Source: Deuterostichococcus epilithicus (lineage: Eukaryota; Chlorophyta; Trebouxiophyceae; Prasiolales; Stichococcaceae). Taken from it: a DNA stretch of 64,000 nucleotides. The notes under the pieces are model-generated. The model saw only the letters and a program-made list of their open reading frames with translations, made no database searches and had not been told where the DNA came from. Positions 11,103 through 22,431 of this stretch are shown in pieces. The DNA lies in contig JAVTLE010000018.1 in the NCBI GenBank assembly GCA_033439295.1, positions 124,001 to 188,000 of the forward strand, read 5' to 3'. Made by a program: the position numbers and the translations under genes. Within the stretch, counting starts at the first letter, position 1, and every line of letters begins with the position of its first letter.

Positions 11103-14100
11103 ATGTTTTGCGCAAGTGAGTCCGCTCGCCAGCTCCCGACTCGTGGCATCGAGTCTGAGCCGTTGGCTCGTTGCACACTAGTTGTGCATGATGGAGGGAC
11201 GCGCAAGGAGCAGGTCCCTCGGCCTTACTGCGCATGCACGGGGCTGTATTCATGGCAGATTTGCCGGCTGGCAGCCCAATCCGTGGCCTGGTGCACACTC
11301 ACGCACCACGCGGTGTTTCGGCGCAGTCTCCGGCAACATTCCAGAGGAACCGGTGTGCACAGCCGACGGCAACGTGTTTGAGAGGCGCCTGATCGAGAAG
11401 CACCTCGAGGTGGGCTGGCTGCCACACTGGCACATCGCTGTCGGTCATCACCAGCGTGTCTTATGCTAACGCAGTTGCAGATGCGCAAGTTGCAATAATC
11501 CCGAATGCAGGAGACGGGGAGGCATCCCCTGTCCGGGGAGGAGCTCAAAAAGGAGGACCTGATCTATTTAAAGTCGAACAAGGTGTGCTTGCCCTGCTCC
11601 AGCAGCTGGAACCTCTGATCTGCACAGTGCACATCTGGCTTCACACATCAGCATGCTAGAAGTTGACTTCAATCCTTACTGGACATCCAGTCCTGGCTTC
11701 AGCATATGACATCACCCACTTTGCATTCATCATGCAGACCGTCAAACCCAGGCCGGCGCCAGCTACCAGCATCCCCGGCCTGCTTGGCCTCTTCCACAAT
11801 GTGGGTCTCCGCTCCAACCCTGCACACTGTCCGAGCGTGTTGCAATGCAGCAGCATAACCCGGAGTTTGCATATGCCTGCTTGGTCATGCTGCTGCACCC
11901 AGCGCTGCATAGTGGTGTTCCTGCCGCTGTCAGTGGCATCTACCCTTCCGCTCGATAGCCGGCGCCGCTGAGTACGAGGGTCCCTCCTTCAGCTGTCGAC
12001 AACATGCATTGCTTCACCTCACCTGCAGGAGTGGGACTCGCTCATGCTGGAGACACACTCGTTGCAGCAGTCGCTGAACGGCGCGCGGCAAGAGCTGGCG
12101 CATGCGCTGTACCAGCATGATGCGGCGTGCCGCGTCATTGCCAGACTGCTGCGGGTAGGCAGGAGCATATCGCCGCTTACCTTGCCTGGCTGCAGCTGAG
12201 CTGCTTGGCTCACGATGTCGCGGCCGTTGCAATATATGGTGGCTTAGGATGTCTTCACGGAAGACCAAGACCACGGAGGCTGCCTCTTCTCTGGAGGCGC
12301 GCTGACAGCTGCAGCCCTTGCGCCCGCCTGCAGGAGCGTGATGACGCCCGCGCGGCCTTGGAGACTGCACAGGCAGCGGCACCGGTGGCCAATGGCAAGC
12401 GCTCCGCTGACGAGGAGATAGAGCAGCCCACGAAGAAGGCGAGTGCCATCGTCAGATTGGTCCCATCACCATGTACATTGCTGGCTGTTTGCTGGCCGTT
12501 CATTCGTGAGAGGGGCTGCCATGCGGACTGCAAGGAACTGCCTTCGCTATGTGTAATCCCGTGCATGCTGGCTCGTACATCTGGCTGTGGCATGCGTCAG
12601 TCCTTCGCTGCCACTCCTACTTCATACTCGCTTGCAATGCATTCCCTGTCACTGATCGCGATCCGTACCCTCTCTTTGCAGGCGCGGGCAGCGGGCATCA
12701 CGGATGACATCGTCAAGGCGATGACGGAGTGCAGCATGAAGTTGTCCCAGGGGCGCAAGAAGCGGGCGCCGCCGCCGGGCCTTGCCTCCCCCGACGACCT
12801 GGCGTCCTTCCAGCTGCTCGGCAGCCAGCCGCTGCACAAGACCGGCAAGGTGGGGAGGGGCGATGGACAGCAGCACATGGGTTCGCTTGGAGATGCATCT
12901 TGGCTGGCGGCCTGCAGGATTGCGCCGCACCAGCCGTTCAGTAAAAAGGCTGGTGCTGTGGAACCGCATCGATGCTGCTGTGGGACCACGTCCATGCTTT
13001 CAACAGTACTGCTCGAAGGCCGGCAGCCATACTGAGTCCCGGTCTCATGCCACCTCTTCAGGGCGGCATCAAGGCCATTGACACCAGCCCGGCGGGCAGC
13101 GGCGTGGTGGCGACGGCGGGCGGCGATGGCGTGGTGGCCGTGTACGACTCGGGCGCCGGCCGGCTGCTGGCCGAGCTGCGGGGCCACACGAAGAAGGTCA
13201 ATGGTGAGGGCATTAATCCCCAATGCGTATGGCCCCTGCCGCTTGGCAGACTTTGCACTGCCATCTCTGCAGCACTTGTTCGTGGCTATAGACCATGTCT
13301 CCTCGGCCTCACCGCCGTCCATTCGCTGTTGGGTCAGGAAGCGCATCATTCCAGCATGCCCCCGCGGTGGGAACCTGTCCACAGAGGCATTACCATCCAG
13401 TCCAGACGGGCGCTGACAAGATTGCATGCATTCTGGCGCAGACGTCAAATTCTTTGGCAGCCAGGATGTGCTGATCAGTGCCAGCAGCGACCACAGCGCG
13501 CGTATCTGGCGCGCGGGCGAGGATGGCGCCATGACGGCCGCTGCTGTCCTGAAGACGCACAGCGCAGAGGTGCTGCATTGCTCCTGACACCTGGCTTCCT
13601 GGTTATGGTAATCCACATGTTGTTGGCATGCGCTGCAGTTTCGACGGACTCGCGGATTTGCTGCATGCGGCTGTCCTGAGCATGTTTGCCGGAAGAATCT
13701 CTCAAATGCACATCCACCACGCGTGCAGTCAGTGTGCCACTTGCGTTTCTCCACCTTCTCAAAGCTCAACTCCAGGGTCGCCTCTCAAGTCCTGCTCCAG
13801 ATTCCGCACAGGTCACGGCGGTGTCGGCGCACCCCACCCACCAGTACTTCGTCACTGCGTCGATGGACAAGACATGGGCCTTCTATGATGCAGACACCGC
13901 GACCTGCCTTGTGCAGGTGCGCCCAGGCATGCAGTGGCTGCCACATGCTTTTCAGAGGGACTGCTGCGGGGCTCCCAACTCACAGTCAGTGTTATGGCTG
14001 CTGCCCAGACCAAACGCCTCTTCTTCAGCCAGAGTCAGGCTTTCGTTGGGACTGCCATTGCCAGGTCAAACCCAGGGAGAAGGCCTGATGGCGTGCAATT

Positions 14101-15077
14101 GACGCTGGTCTGTTACCTGTTGCAGGTGTCTGACGCGGAGCTGGACTGTGGCATCACGACCGCGGCGTTCCACCCCGACGGCGTCATCCTTGGCACCGGC
14201 TGCCAGGACACCATGGTCCGCGTGTGGGAAGTGCGGCAGCAGAAGGTGCGGCCCTACCGCCCATCATCCGCAGCGTTCGCCACCTTGCGCTGCAGCCTGG
14301 ATGTTGTGCTGGGACCGAACGCTTCAGGTCCTGCACCTCCGAGCAGGCCACGCTAGCAGCAGCCTGGGAACGGCACTGCAAAACCTCACAGGGGTCGAGT
14401 CAGTCAGGACACACTTCTGTGACTGCGTCCTGCCTGCGCCACAGAGCGAGGCTGAATTTTGTGGCTGCCTCCTGCCTGTTCTGTGATTGCCCCCTGCCTA
14501 TGCCGCAGAACGTGGCCAAGTTCGCGGGGCATGCGGGGCCCATCACCTCCATGTCATTCTCCGAGAACGGGTACTACCTGGCCACATCGGCCGCGGACGG
14601 CGTCAAGCTGTGGGACCTGCGGAAGCTGAAGAACTTCCGGACGCTGGCGCCGGCGGAGGGCGGCGGCCCGACGGCCTCTGTCGACTTCGACCGCAGCGGC
14701 CTGTTCCTGGCCGTCGGCGGGTCCGACGCGCGGGTGTACGGCGTCAAGCAGGACTGGGACGTGGTGCAGACCTTCCCCGACCTGCCGCAGCAGGTGCGCA
14801 GCGTTCTGCTTGTGCACAGGGTGAATGGCGGCGTGAGAGGCGTGGGTGGCTGTGCCAAGCGAACCCTGCGGTGGTTCGTGTGTGGCTTGTGCCTCGGCGG
14901 CAGCTTCAGCTCGCGAGAGAACCAGCTCACGCCTCCATTCCTGCAGCCCCTCATCATGTGAATTGTGCCCTGCAGGGCGCCTTCTCCGTCAAGTTTGGCG
15001 ACAACGCGAGGGCGCTGTATGTGGGCTCTAGCGACCACAACCTGCGCGTATACGGGGCGCCGCCGGCAGCCAGCTGA
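11103..15077 (+). CDS. PRP19: Pre-mRNA-processing factor 19 (U-box E3 ligase, NTC core)
   Basis: Scaffold and ubiquitin ligase of the Prp19/NineTeen complex, needed for spliceosome activation in the nucleus. Thirteen exons: 11103-11115, 11327-11409, 11511-11582, 11738-11800, 12029-12154, 12334-12438, 12682-12849, 13062-13203, 13442-13569, 13812-13916, 14126-14245, 14509-14793 and 14976-15077, giving 503 residues, the family length. The U-box starts [14 protein letters not shown] and includes [11 protein letters not shown] and RHPLSGEEL. The coiled-coil tetramerisation region holds [40 protein letters not shown] and SNGKR-like [12 protein letters not shown]40 blades run from about residue 215 to the end (for example [20 protein letters not shown] and [13 protein letters not shown]). 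The first coding exon is only 13 bases. Exon 6 ends AAG/gcgagt, a GC-AG intron. A TGTAA at 15284-15288 could end the transcript. Confidence 0.96.
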
Positions 15078-16043
15078 TCACCAGCTACTAGCCCAACCGC
15101 TTTGTTGTGTGGCTTACGTTGGATCGGCCTGACACATCTTGCCCTGAGACCCAACCCGGAAAATATTCGAACATCTAGCTGTTTCGGGTCGTTGCAGTAA
15201 ACTGGAAGAGCTGGCGATCATGAACTCGGAGGTTAGCGGATAGGGCTGCATGTGCTTGCAGCTAGACCTCTACCACTCTCTTTTGTAAGCCTACTGCACA
15301 GCGGCCAAGCAATCGAATTGGTAGCCTGATGTCTACGGTGCGAGCTGATAGGTCGGTGGGTAGTACTGGCATGGCTAGGATGGCACGAGCAGAGGCAGCA
15401 TTCCAAATGCACTCAGGCAGCGCAAGCTTCCTGCGTAATGCATGCTGCATGGTCTAGCCAGTCATCGCTGCAGGTATGTCAGACCGAGACGATTTTTCCT
15501 GACGGCTTTCTGTGAATGGCGATCATGGACAGCACTCGTGGTCTTGCGGCACACGTGTGTCAAGCCATCGATGGTGAGCACACTAGGTACCAAATCCGAC
15601 AATCGCAAATGCCATCAGACGTCGGTATCATGGACAGGAAACTGCAATTCGCTTATCCCTGCTTGCCGCGCTGCAAGGCGTCCATCAAGCCGCGCACATC
15701 ACAGGCCTCACCTGCGGCAGGACATGACACTTTAGCAGATGTTGCTTTTGGACATGCGGCAATAACCGCAGCAGGATCCAGTCAAGCTAGAGAGTAGTAA
15801 GCTTACTGTGTTTGATCCTGGTCAGCTGGCTGTGTAGTGCCATGTTGCCTCTTTGCATCAATCACTTGGTCGCCCTATCTAAACGCCTTCCTCACTGCCA
15901 CCACGGCAGCTCGAACCGGCACTGCTTGACGCTCTCATCGAGCACCGGTGTGAACAGCCCCTTTTTTGCCTGCGCCCAGCAACAGCATGCATAATGTGCC
16001 TTCGAACTACCAGATGCCTCACGCAAGCGTTCGTGTGCAGCTA
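15078..16043. other. Convergent intergenic region, PRP19 / GT49
   Basis: Nearly 1 kb of 3' flank. Open frames are present but none resembles a known protein and none shows splice-linked partners. I see no RNA gene. Confidence 0.45.
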
Positions 16044-18483
16044 TTAAAGCAAGCCACACTGCTCGCTCTGCAAGAGCACGGAAAGTGCCTTACGTTCATA
16101 GCGAACCTGCCGGTTCTGAAATGCTCGTCGAAAATTCTGATTCATTGGGGTTGCATTGCAGAGATATACCTGCTCGCTGTACATGCCCACAATGTGGCCC
16201 TGGAGCGCCGCGTCGCTGCTGAAGGCAATACTGCCGGAGGAGGCCTCATGCGGGCGGTGGATCACGAACGATTCGTTGTCAACCTGTTGAGCAGCATCGC
16301 AAACGCTGGCCAGCCCGGCTGTGCATATATGACACTGACACAGCGCAACAGCCAGTGGCAACAGGCCAGCCATCTCATTCTCCAGCAGTCGTGCGGAGAG
16401 CACTGTCGCACCTCAAAGTCGAAGCCCGAGGCGTTGAGCGCCGCTGTGAAGACGATTTTGTTGCGGCCATAGCCTCGGAAGCGCACATCGAACCAGGGCA
16501 TCTGTCGCCGGTCGACAATGCCCCACGGCTCGTACCGCCTGCAGTAGACCACCTTGTACGGCGCCTGCATGAATTCATAAAGTGCCCGCTGTGATGACAA
16601 AGATAAGGATCCGATGCAGATCCAGTACAGACAGAAGCAGAAGCGTCAATCATGCACCCAACCCCAGTCAACATCCACTGCTTGCCCCTGGAGGAAGGCA
16701 TGCGCACAGGGCGAGCTTGTGGTGTTTATTAGATTGCTGATGGATTGCCTCACCTTGGCCTGCCGCCAGCGATCGTAGTCAGAGCAGCCCTGGGGGTACG
16801 CATGCGTGGGGTTGAAGCGCGTCACGCCGCCACTGTCCATGCTGCCCAAGACCGCAGTCTTGGTGCCTGCCATTAGTCAGGGGAGTTGTCCCAATGATGG
16901 AATCTGACTGGGTCTAGCAGCATTCAGGGAGGCCGACAGCGCAATACGTGTGCGCTCAGCATTGGGTACCGAAAGCTGGAACAGCCACTCGACGATCTGA
17001 AGATGCACAGGGGGCTGCGTCTCTGAGCGTCGCACCGTATGCGACATCGTAGGCCAGGGCGGTGTCTGGCGTCTCAAGGGCGGCCAGCACACGGTAGGTG
17101 CGGCTGCGGGCTCCCGCCAGCAACATTTCGTACCTGCTCGGCAGAACGTCTTGGTTTAGCTCGCAACAGCACAAGTGCATCGGCCTGCGTGCAGACGGGC
17201 CTTCAAACCGCGTCTCGACTTGCCACGCGGGCGGCGTGCCTGAGCCAAATGACATGCAGAGCCGAGCTAAACGACATGTAGAGCCCATGCGGGTGAGGTG
17301 CGGCGCGAGGCAAGATGCTATCCGCACCAAAGCCTTGCGAGGAAGCGGCAGGCAGTAGCAGACGTTTGGAAGTAAAGTGTTCCCCTGTCACCATCCCACA
17401 GACAGGGCTGCAGGAGCACCCACCTGCCGGCATCGCCAGCGAGCCGGGCGTGCAGGCCAGAGTGCACGAGCATGTCGCCGTCCAGGATGAGTACCAGCGG
17501 CGTGCGCGCCAGGAGCAATGCGCGGCTGCGCAGCGAGTTGACGGGAAACAGCCAGCGCATCCATTCGTCGCCCAGCGCGGTGGCTTCGCTGTAGAAGCCT
17601 ATGTCTAAGGCGCAGGCCCGGGACACCGTTGCCCTGCAGCCACACCGGCATCCCCTTGATGACAACAGGCGGAACATGGCTTCGGGTCGGTTTTCAGAAT
17701 TGTGGATCGTGACTCTTGAGCAAGCGGCAGCGCTGACATGGGCGCGGGGGTCACCTCTTGAAGACGTCGTCGATCTGCGCGGCGGCGGACGCTATGGCAT
17801 GCACCGTGACATTCCCTGGCTGCCCCTGCCAACACAGGTGACATGATCGGTTTGATCCCTGGGACTGTCTTGTGTACCCCTAAGTTTCTGCATCCGGCGA
17901 TAACGAATCGATTTTGGACCGTTGACCACTCTCGCACTGCCGTGGATGAGGCACCTGATAGACTGCCGCGCTGACATGGCCGCCCCAACTGGAGCACAGG
18001 CCAGACAGCATGTGCAGCCTGGCGATATCGTAGGCCACCACCAGTGTAACGCCGACTTGCGAACGCAGCGTAGACAGCCTGATGTGCTCCAGTCGCAGCC
18101 TGCAGGCCGTTCAGAGAGGGCCATCACGGCAGGTCACAACCAGTGTGAAGCGGCGCAGCAATGCGCATGAGCTAGCAAAGCACAGACCTTGCGGGCTTCT
18201 GCTGGAGAAACTGCTCCTTTGTCATCGGCATTTCTCCTTCCCGGGGCCGCAGACAACGCTTCCAGTCGACCGCCAGGCGCTGCTGCATGTCCGTGGCGCT
18301 AGCGTCGACAAGCCCCGCCGCAGCGAGCGGCGGGCTGACATCGGAATGCGAAAGCAACCCACGGCGATTCTTCGAGTCTATGCTGAGAGCTGCCACAAGC
18401 AGGAATGCAACCACAGCCACGGCGAGCACGCTGCAGGCCCGCCTGCAGGCCTTACCGCCTGGCTGAGTTCTGGCTTGACGCAT
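16044..18483 (-). CDS. LARGE/B4GAT1-like glycosyltransferase (GT49), type II membrane protein
   Basis: Eight exons: 18188-18483, 17955-18078, 17755-17825, 17424-17633, 17036-17133, 16754-16866, 16412-16588 and 16044-16283, joining in frame to 442 residues. The start is the ATG at 18483. A basic N-terminus is followed by a signal-anchor (VLAVAVVAFLLVAAL), typical of a Golgi type II enzyme. GT49 landmarks: GVTLVVAYDIARLHML, LFPVNSLRSRALLLARTPLV, then LILDGDM with a D-x-D metal/nucleotide-sugar site, YEPWGIVDRRQMPWFDVRFRG, GRNKIVFTAALNASGF and FVIHRPHEAS. In animals this family adds xylose or glucuronic acid; the algal substrate is unknown and I do not infer one. Divergent from TIC40 with 299 bases between starts. 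The family call is strong; the middle exons rest on phase closure. Confidence 0.85.
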
Positions 18484-18782
18484 GAATCGTGGCCCTGGCA
18501 ATGGATGGCTTTAGCGTGCTTGCGCAAGCAGGCATCACGGACGTTGATCAACGGACAATCGTAAGCCTGCCTATGAGCCTGCAGGAGACAGCTGCACTGA
18601 GCTGCACTCCAAATTTCCACAAGCAAAGGGGCATGAGCATGGTTGGCAGCCACGGCGGAGTCAAGTATTGGGACAGCAGCGCGGAGGGGTCGCCGTGATC
18701 AGCTGCATTTTGCAGAGTCAGTACAAGGTTGCTGTGAGGACGAAGAGTGCTGCACCTCCCCTTGACAGCGGACTCTACTCCG
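18484..18782. promoter_or_regulatory. Divergent promoter region, GT49 / TIC40
   Basis: About 300 bases between two divergent start codons. No coding similarity and no recognised element. Confidence 0.5.
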
Positions 18783-21720
18783 ATGTCGGCTGCCAATGTG
18801 GCTCAAGGGGCTCCTCGCCACTGCTCACGGCAGCCTTGCGCAAGAGCACCTGTGCTTGGATCGCGCATCTCGCGTAGATCTGGGTGCTGCTCTCTGTTGC
18901 CGTCTGGTGAGCACATGCGCGTTGCACCTGCAGCTGCTACCACCATGCAGTGCAGCTTGCCACTTCGAGGCAAGGCACTGATCGACACTTCAATGGCTCA
19001 GTACACCATGCGACCTAGTGCGATGGTTCTTTGCAGGTCCAATGCGGCTGCCGTTGAGATCGGCAAGGCTAGTGGGACCCCGAGCGTCAGCAGCTGAGAC
19101 CGCGGACGTGGCGGTGAGCCCACCTTCGACCTTGCTGCAAGCATGACGATCTCAGGGATGTTCACAGTTATGCACCTCCATGCGCTCGCGGATCCAGGGC
19201 AAACGTCAGGCCGCGCTGGCCAGGCCGCCGCCGGTCGAGACATGCTCGACAGCAATGGTGCAACAACAGCAGACGCCTGGGTGTGCTGCAGGAAGGCGCG
19301 CCTGCCGGCTCCGCCAATGCCAGCATCGCGGTGCCAGAATATCCCGTCAGCCCGCCGGCGGCGCCCGCTGCCGCGGCACAGCCCCGCGGCGGCCTGCCGC
19401 CGCTCGTGTGGGTTGTCGTCGGCGTGTTGCTCGTAAAGGGGTTTGACCTGGTGCGGTCCGTTTTACTGATGTTATACAAGCAGGGTGCTGCAGACTTATG
19501 CAGCGTGTCATGGGGATCCATGCCTCCACGCCGCAGAACCTCGGTCAAGGCACTGGCTGTGAGTGACCTCCGCATCAGGCATGCAAGCCTGCTCACACTT
19601 TGACAGGCATGGTGTAAATGCATATGTCAGTGTGGATCAAATCGGGAAAGATACATCTTCCGCACACACAGGCGTATGCGCATCAACCCGACCAAAGCGC
19701 AGCGTAACACATAATCTGATGCATCGCAGGCCTCCAAGCTCTTCAAGGGCGGGCCCGGCAATGTTCAGAACAACGTGCAGGGCATGATGATGCAGAAGAT
19801 GATGGAGCAGATGATGTCGGGCAAGGGCGGCCCCATGGGCGGCATGGGCGGCATGGACCCCAGCGCCAACCCCTTTGCCGCCATGTCAGGCATGGGCGGC
19901 GGCGGCGGCGGCGGCAGTCCCCCTGTCAACCCGTGGGCGAACATGCCGCCATTCCCTGGCCAGCAGCAGCAGCAGGGCAGCTCTCCCGGCTTCAGCTCCA
20001 GGTCAGTAAAACCCTGCATGAGCACTGGTCTCGAATAGTGTTTCTCTCCACCCGCTAGCGTGGGGCACCATGTGCACACGGGAAGCCGTCATAGAATGTG
20101 TCAGCGTCTGCCAGCCCGCAGCTGCTGCATTTGAAAGTCATGAGCTCGCCAGTGCCAGCTTGCAGCCGTTGCGCAAGATCCTCCTCGTTAGCTTGAGTGC
20201 CAACACCCTGCACGATCTGCAACTCGCAGCCCGGGGTTCCCGGCTTCCGGCAACTTCCCGGCGTCGCCAGCGTATGACACCACCGCGACGCCGGCCGCCA
20301 AGCCGGGGCAGCCGCCGTCCCAGGCGAGCCCCACGGAGCCGAAGCAGAACAGCCCGACTGCGGCGACGTCGGCGGCGGGTGCGGCATCACAGCCGCAGCA
20401 GCCGGCAGCTGCGCCACGGCGAGCATCCTTTGTGGACATAGACGATGAGGACAGCAGTGGCGGCGGCGCCAAACCGCCGCAGGAGGCAGAGGTGGGCTGC
20501 CATGGACGTGTAACCAAGACCTCTCTCCTCTGATTCGCATCATGAGTGACATACAGAGGGACCTTGACCCGCAGCTCCCGGGCTACTGTCACTGTGTCGC
20601 CGCCACAGCCGCAGCAGCTGTACAAGGTGTTTCAAACATGCTTGTTCAGCCACGTCCACTATCACGTCGAGTCGCGCGCCCGCAGGTGGTGCCTGACAGC
20701 GACGCGGCGGCGGGCTTCCCAATGCCGGGCTTCCCGATGCCGGGCGGCGCGCAGGACGCGCCGGGCGGTGGCGCGCAGGACGGCGGCTCGCCCGGCGGCA
20801 GCGCCGGCAACGGCGCTGGCAGTGGCGCCGCCGGCGGATCCACGATTGGCATGCTGGAGCGCATGATGACGGACGACAATCTGCAGAAGATGCTATACCC
20901 ATACCTGCCGGAGCCGATGCGCAACCCGGAGACCTTCAAGTGGATGCTCAGCAACCCGGAGTACCGTCAGCAGCTGGAGACCATGATGGCGCAGCAGGCA
21001 AGTGCTGCTGGGGACCCCGAGGAACCTTGGTCCCCCTCTGTGGCTGCTGCGCGTGGCATTCACGATGCTCTGGGCTCGTCCAGCCCTGCATTGCCTGTGT
21101 CCCTGGGAAGGCTCCATGCAGGGGCAGACCCACCAGTTGCTGCTCCAGTGTCACTGTCTGAGCAGGTGCAACACTTGTGCGCAGGGGAGCAACCCGGCAA
21201 TGAACGACCTCATCAACAACTTCAACTACGACAGCCCGGAGCTGAAGCAGCAGCTGGAGTCCATTGGCATGACTCCTGACGAGGTCAGCGCAATTCCGCA
21301 GGCGTGGGCTTGTTTGCGCATGCTTTGCTACATGCTGGGCATGGCCTGACCATCTGCTCTGCATGGCCTGGGCATCGCACGGGCACACTATGGGGAACTC
21401 GCTGTGCTTGCCAACTGGCCCGATGCACACTTTTGCACACATAGTGATGGCAAGAGCTCCTCTTTGCGCTCTGGCGGCTGAACAACTTTATGCCTGAATG
21501 GTTACACATAGGTCTGGCTAATGCCATGCGGGGTCCTGCACACCTGCAGGTGCTGCAGAAGATCATGGCGGACCCGGAGCTGGCCATGTCCTTCAGCAAG
21601 CCGGAGGTGCAGGAGGCGATCATGGACGTGACACAAAACCAGATGAACATCACCAAGTACAGCAGCAACCCGGAGATCATGGCCGTGTTCACCAAGATGT
21701 CCAGCCTGTTCCAGAAGTAG
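18783..21720 (+). CDS. TIC40: TIC40, plastid inner-envelope import co-chaperone
   Basis: Organises Hsp93 and Tic110 action at the stromal face of the chloroplast inner envelope during protein import. Eight exons: 18783-18873, 19037-19113, 19292-19459, 19730-20001, 20230-20491, 20686-20997, 21185-21283 and 21550-21720, giving 483 residues. The N-terminus is Ala/Arg/Ser-rich, acid-free at first, and ends SARLVGPRASAAE, a typical transit peptide. One membrane span follows (LPPLVWVVVGVLLVKGFDLV), then a Met/Gly-rich stretch (MMMQKMMEQMM), APRRASFVDIDDEDSS, and two Sti1/Hop-like segments, MLYPYLPEPMRNPETFKWML and VLQKIMADPELAMSFSKPEV. The C-terminal NPEIMAVFTKMSSLFQ is the family ending. Exon 6 ends CAG/gcaagt, a GC-AG intron. 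Green-lineage specific. Confidence 0.93.
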
Positions 21721-22431
21721 GCTTGAGCATGCAGGGCTTCCTAGCCCTCTGCGCTGCTTTTGCTTATGGACCTTGCGAGGCCGTTAGTTGATGCCGCCAG
21801 TAATGTCTGCTGCATCATATCTCAAGCGATGCAATCAGTCGTGATTGGTCTGCATGCTTGATGGCATCACGATAAGGGCGCGCCTCTTCACAACAACTAC
21901 CAGGCCGCGTCACCAGACGACGAGTGAAGGCTCGGTGCACCAAGTCTATACTTACGTTATGTATATCAAACGGTGTTCGACATTTCTCCATAATGTCGTG
22001 CGGTATCAGCATCCTCGCCTGCATGCAGAGCTGAACCGTCCCCACTGGCGGCTGCCATCCTTGCGCATGAAGCGAGAGGGTGTATGCCACGTAATGTTGG
22101 TCGACGTAAACCTAGTCTGGGCGATGCATCGACTGGGCAATGCACAGCGAGCCCCCATCCTCCTCTAGTAGCCCGCCTTTGAGTGTTTAAAGTTGCATCC
22201 CTCCGTTTGTCACCAGCAACAGCCTCCCAACAGAGGATTGTGGTCCACTTCCCCATTCAACAAAGCCCCTTGATTTCCGTCCCACGTATTCATCGTGACC
22301 GGCTTCGCCACGCCTTTGCCAGCTTTGCGGAACCGTACTGCAGCGACCTCCAGGCGCCGGCGGCAAGCACGCCAGCCAGCGCCTGGCGCCTGCGCGTGAG
22401 TCGGTGCCACCCGTCGTACGGCACGAAGATG
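21721..22431. other. Convergent intergenic region, TIC40 / TAM41
   Basis: No conserved protein seen. It should carry both 3' ends. The TAM41 stop is uncertain, so part of this stretch may still be coding on the minus strand. Confidence 0.4.
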
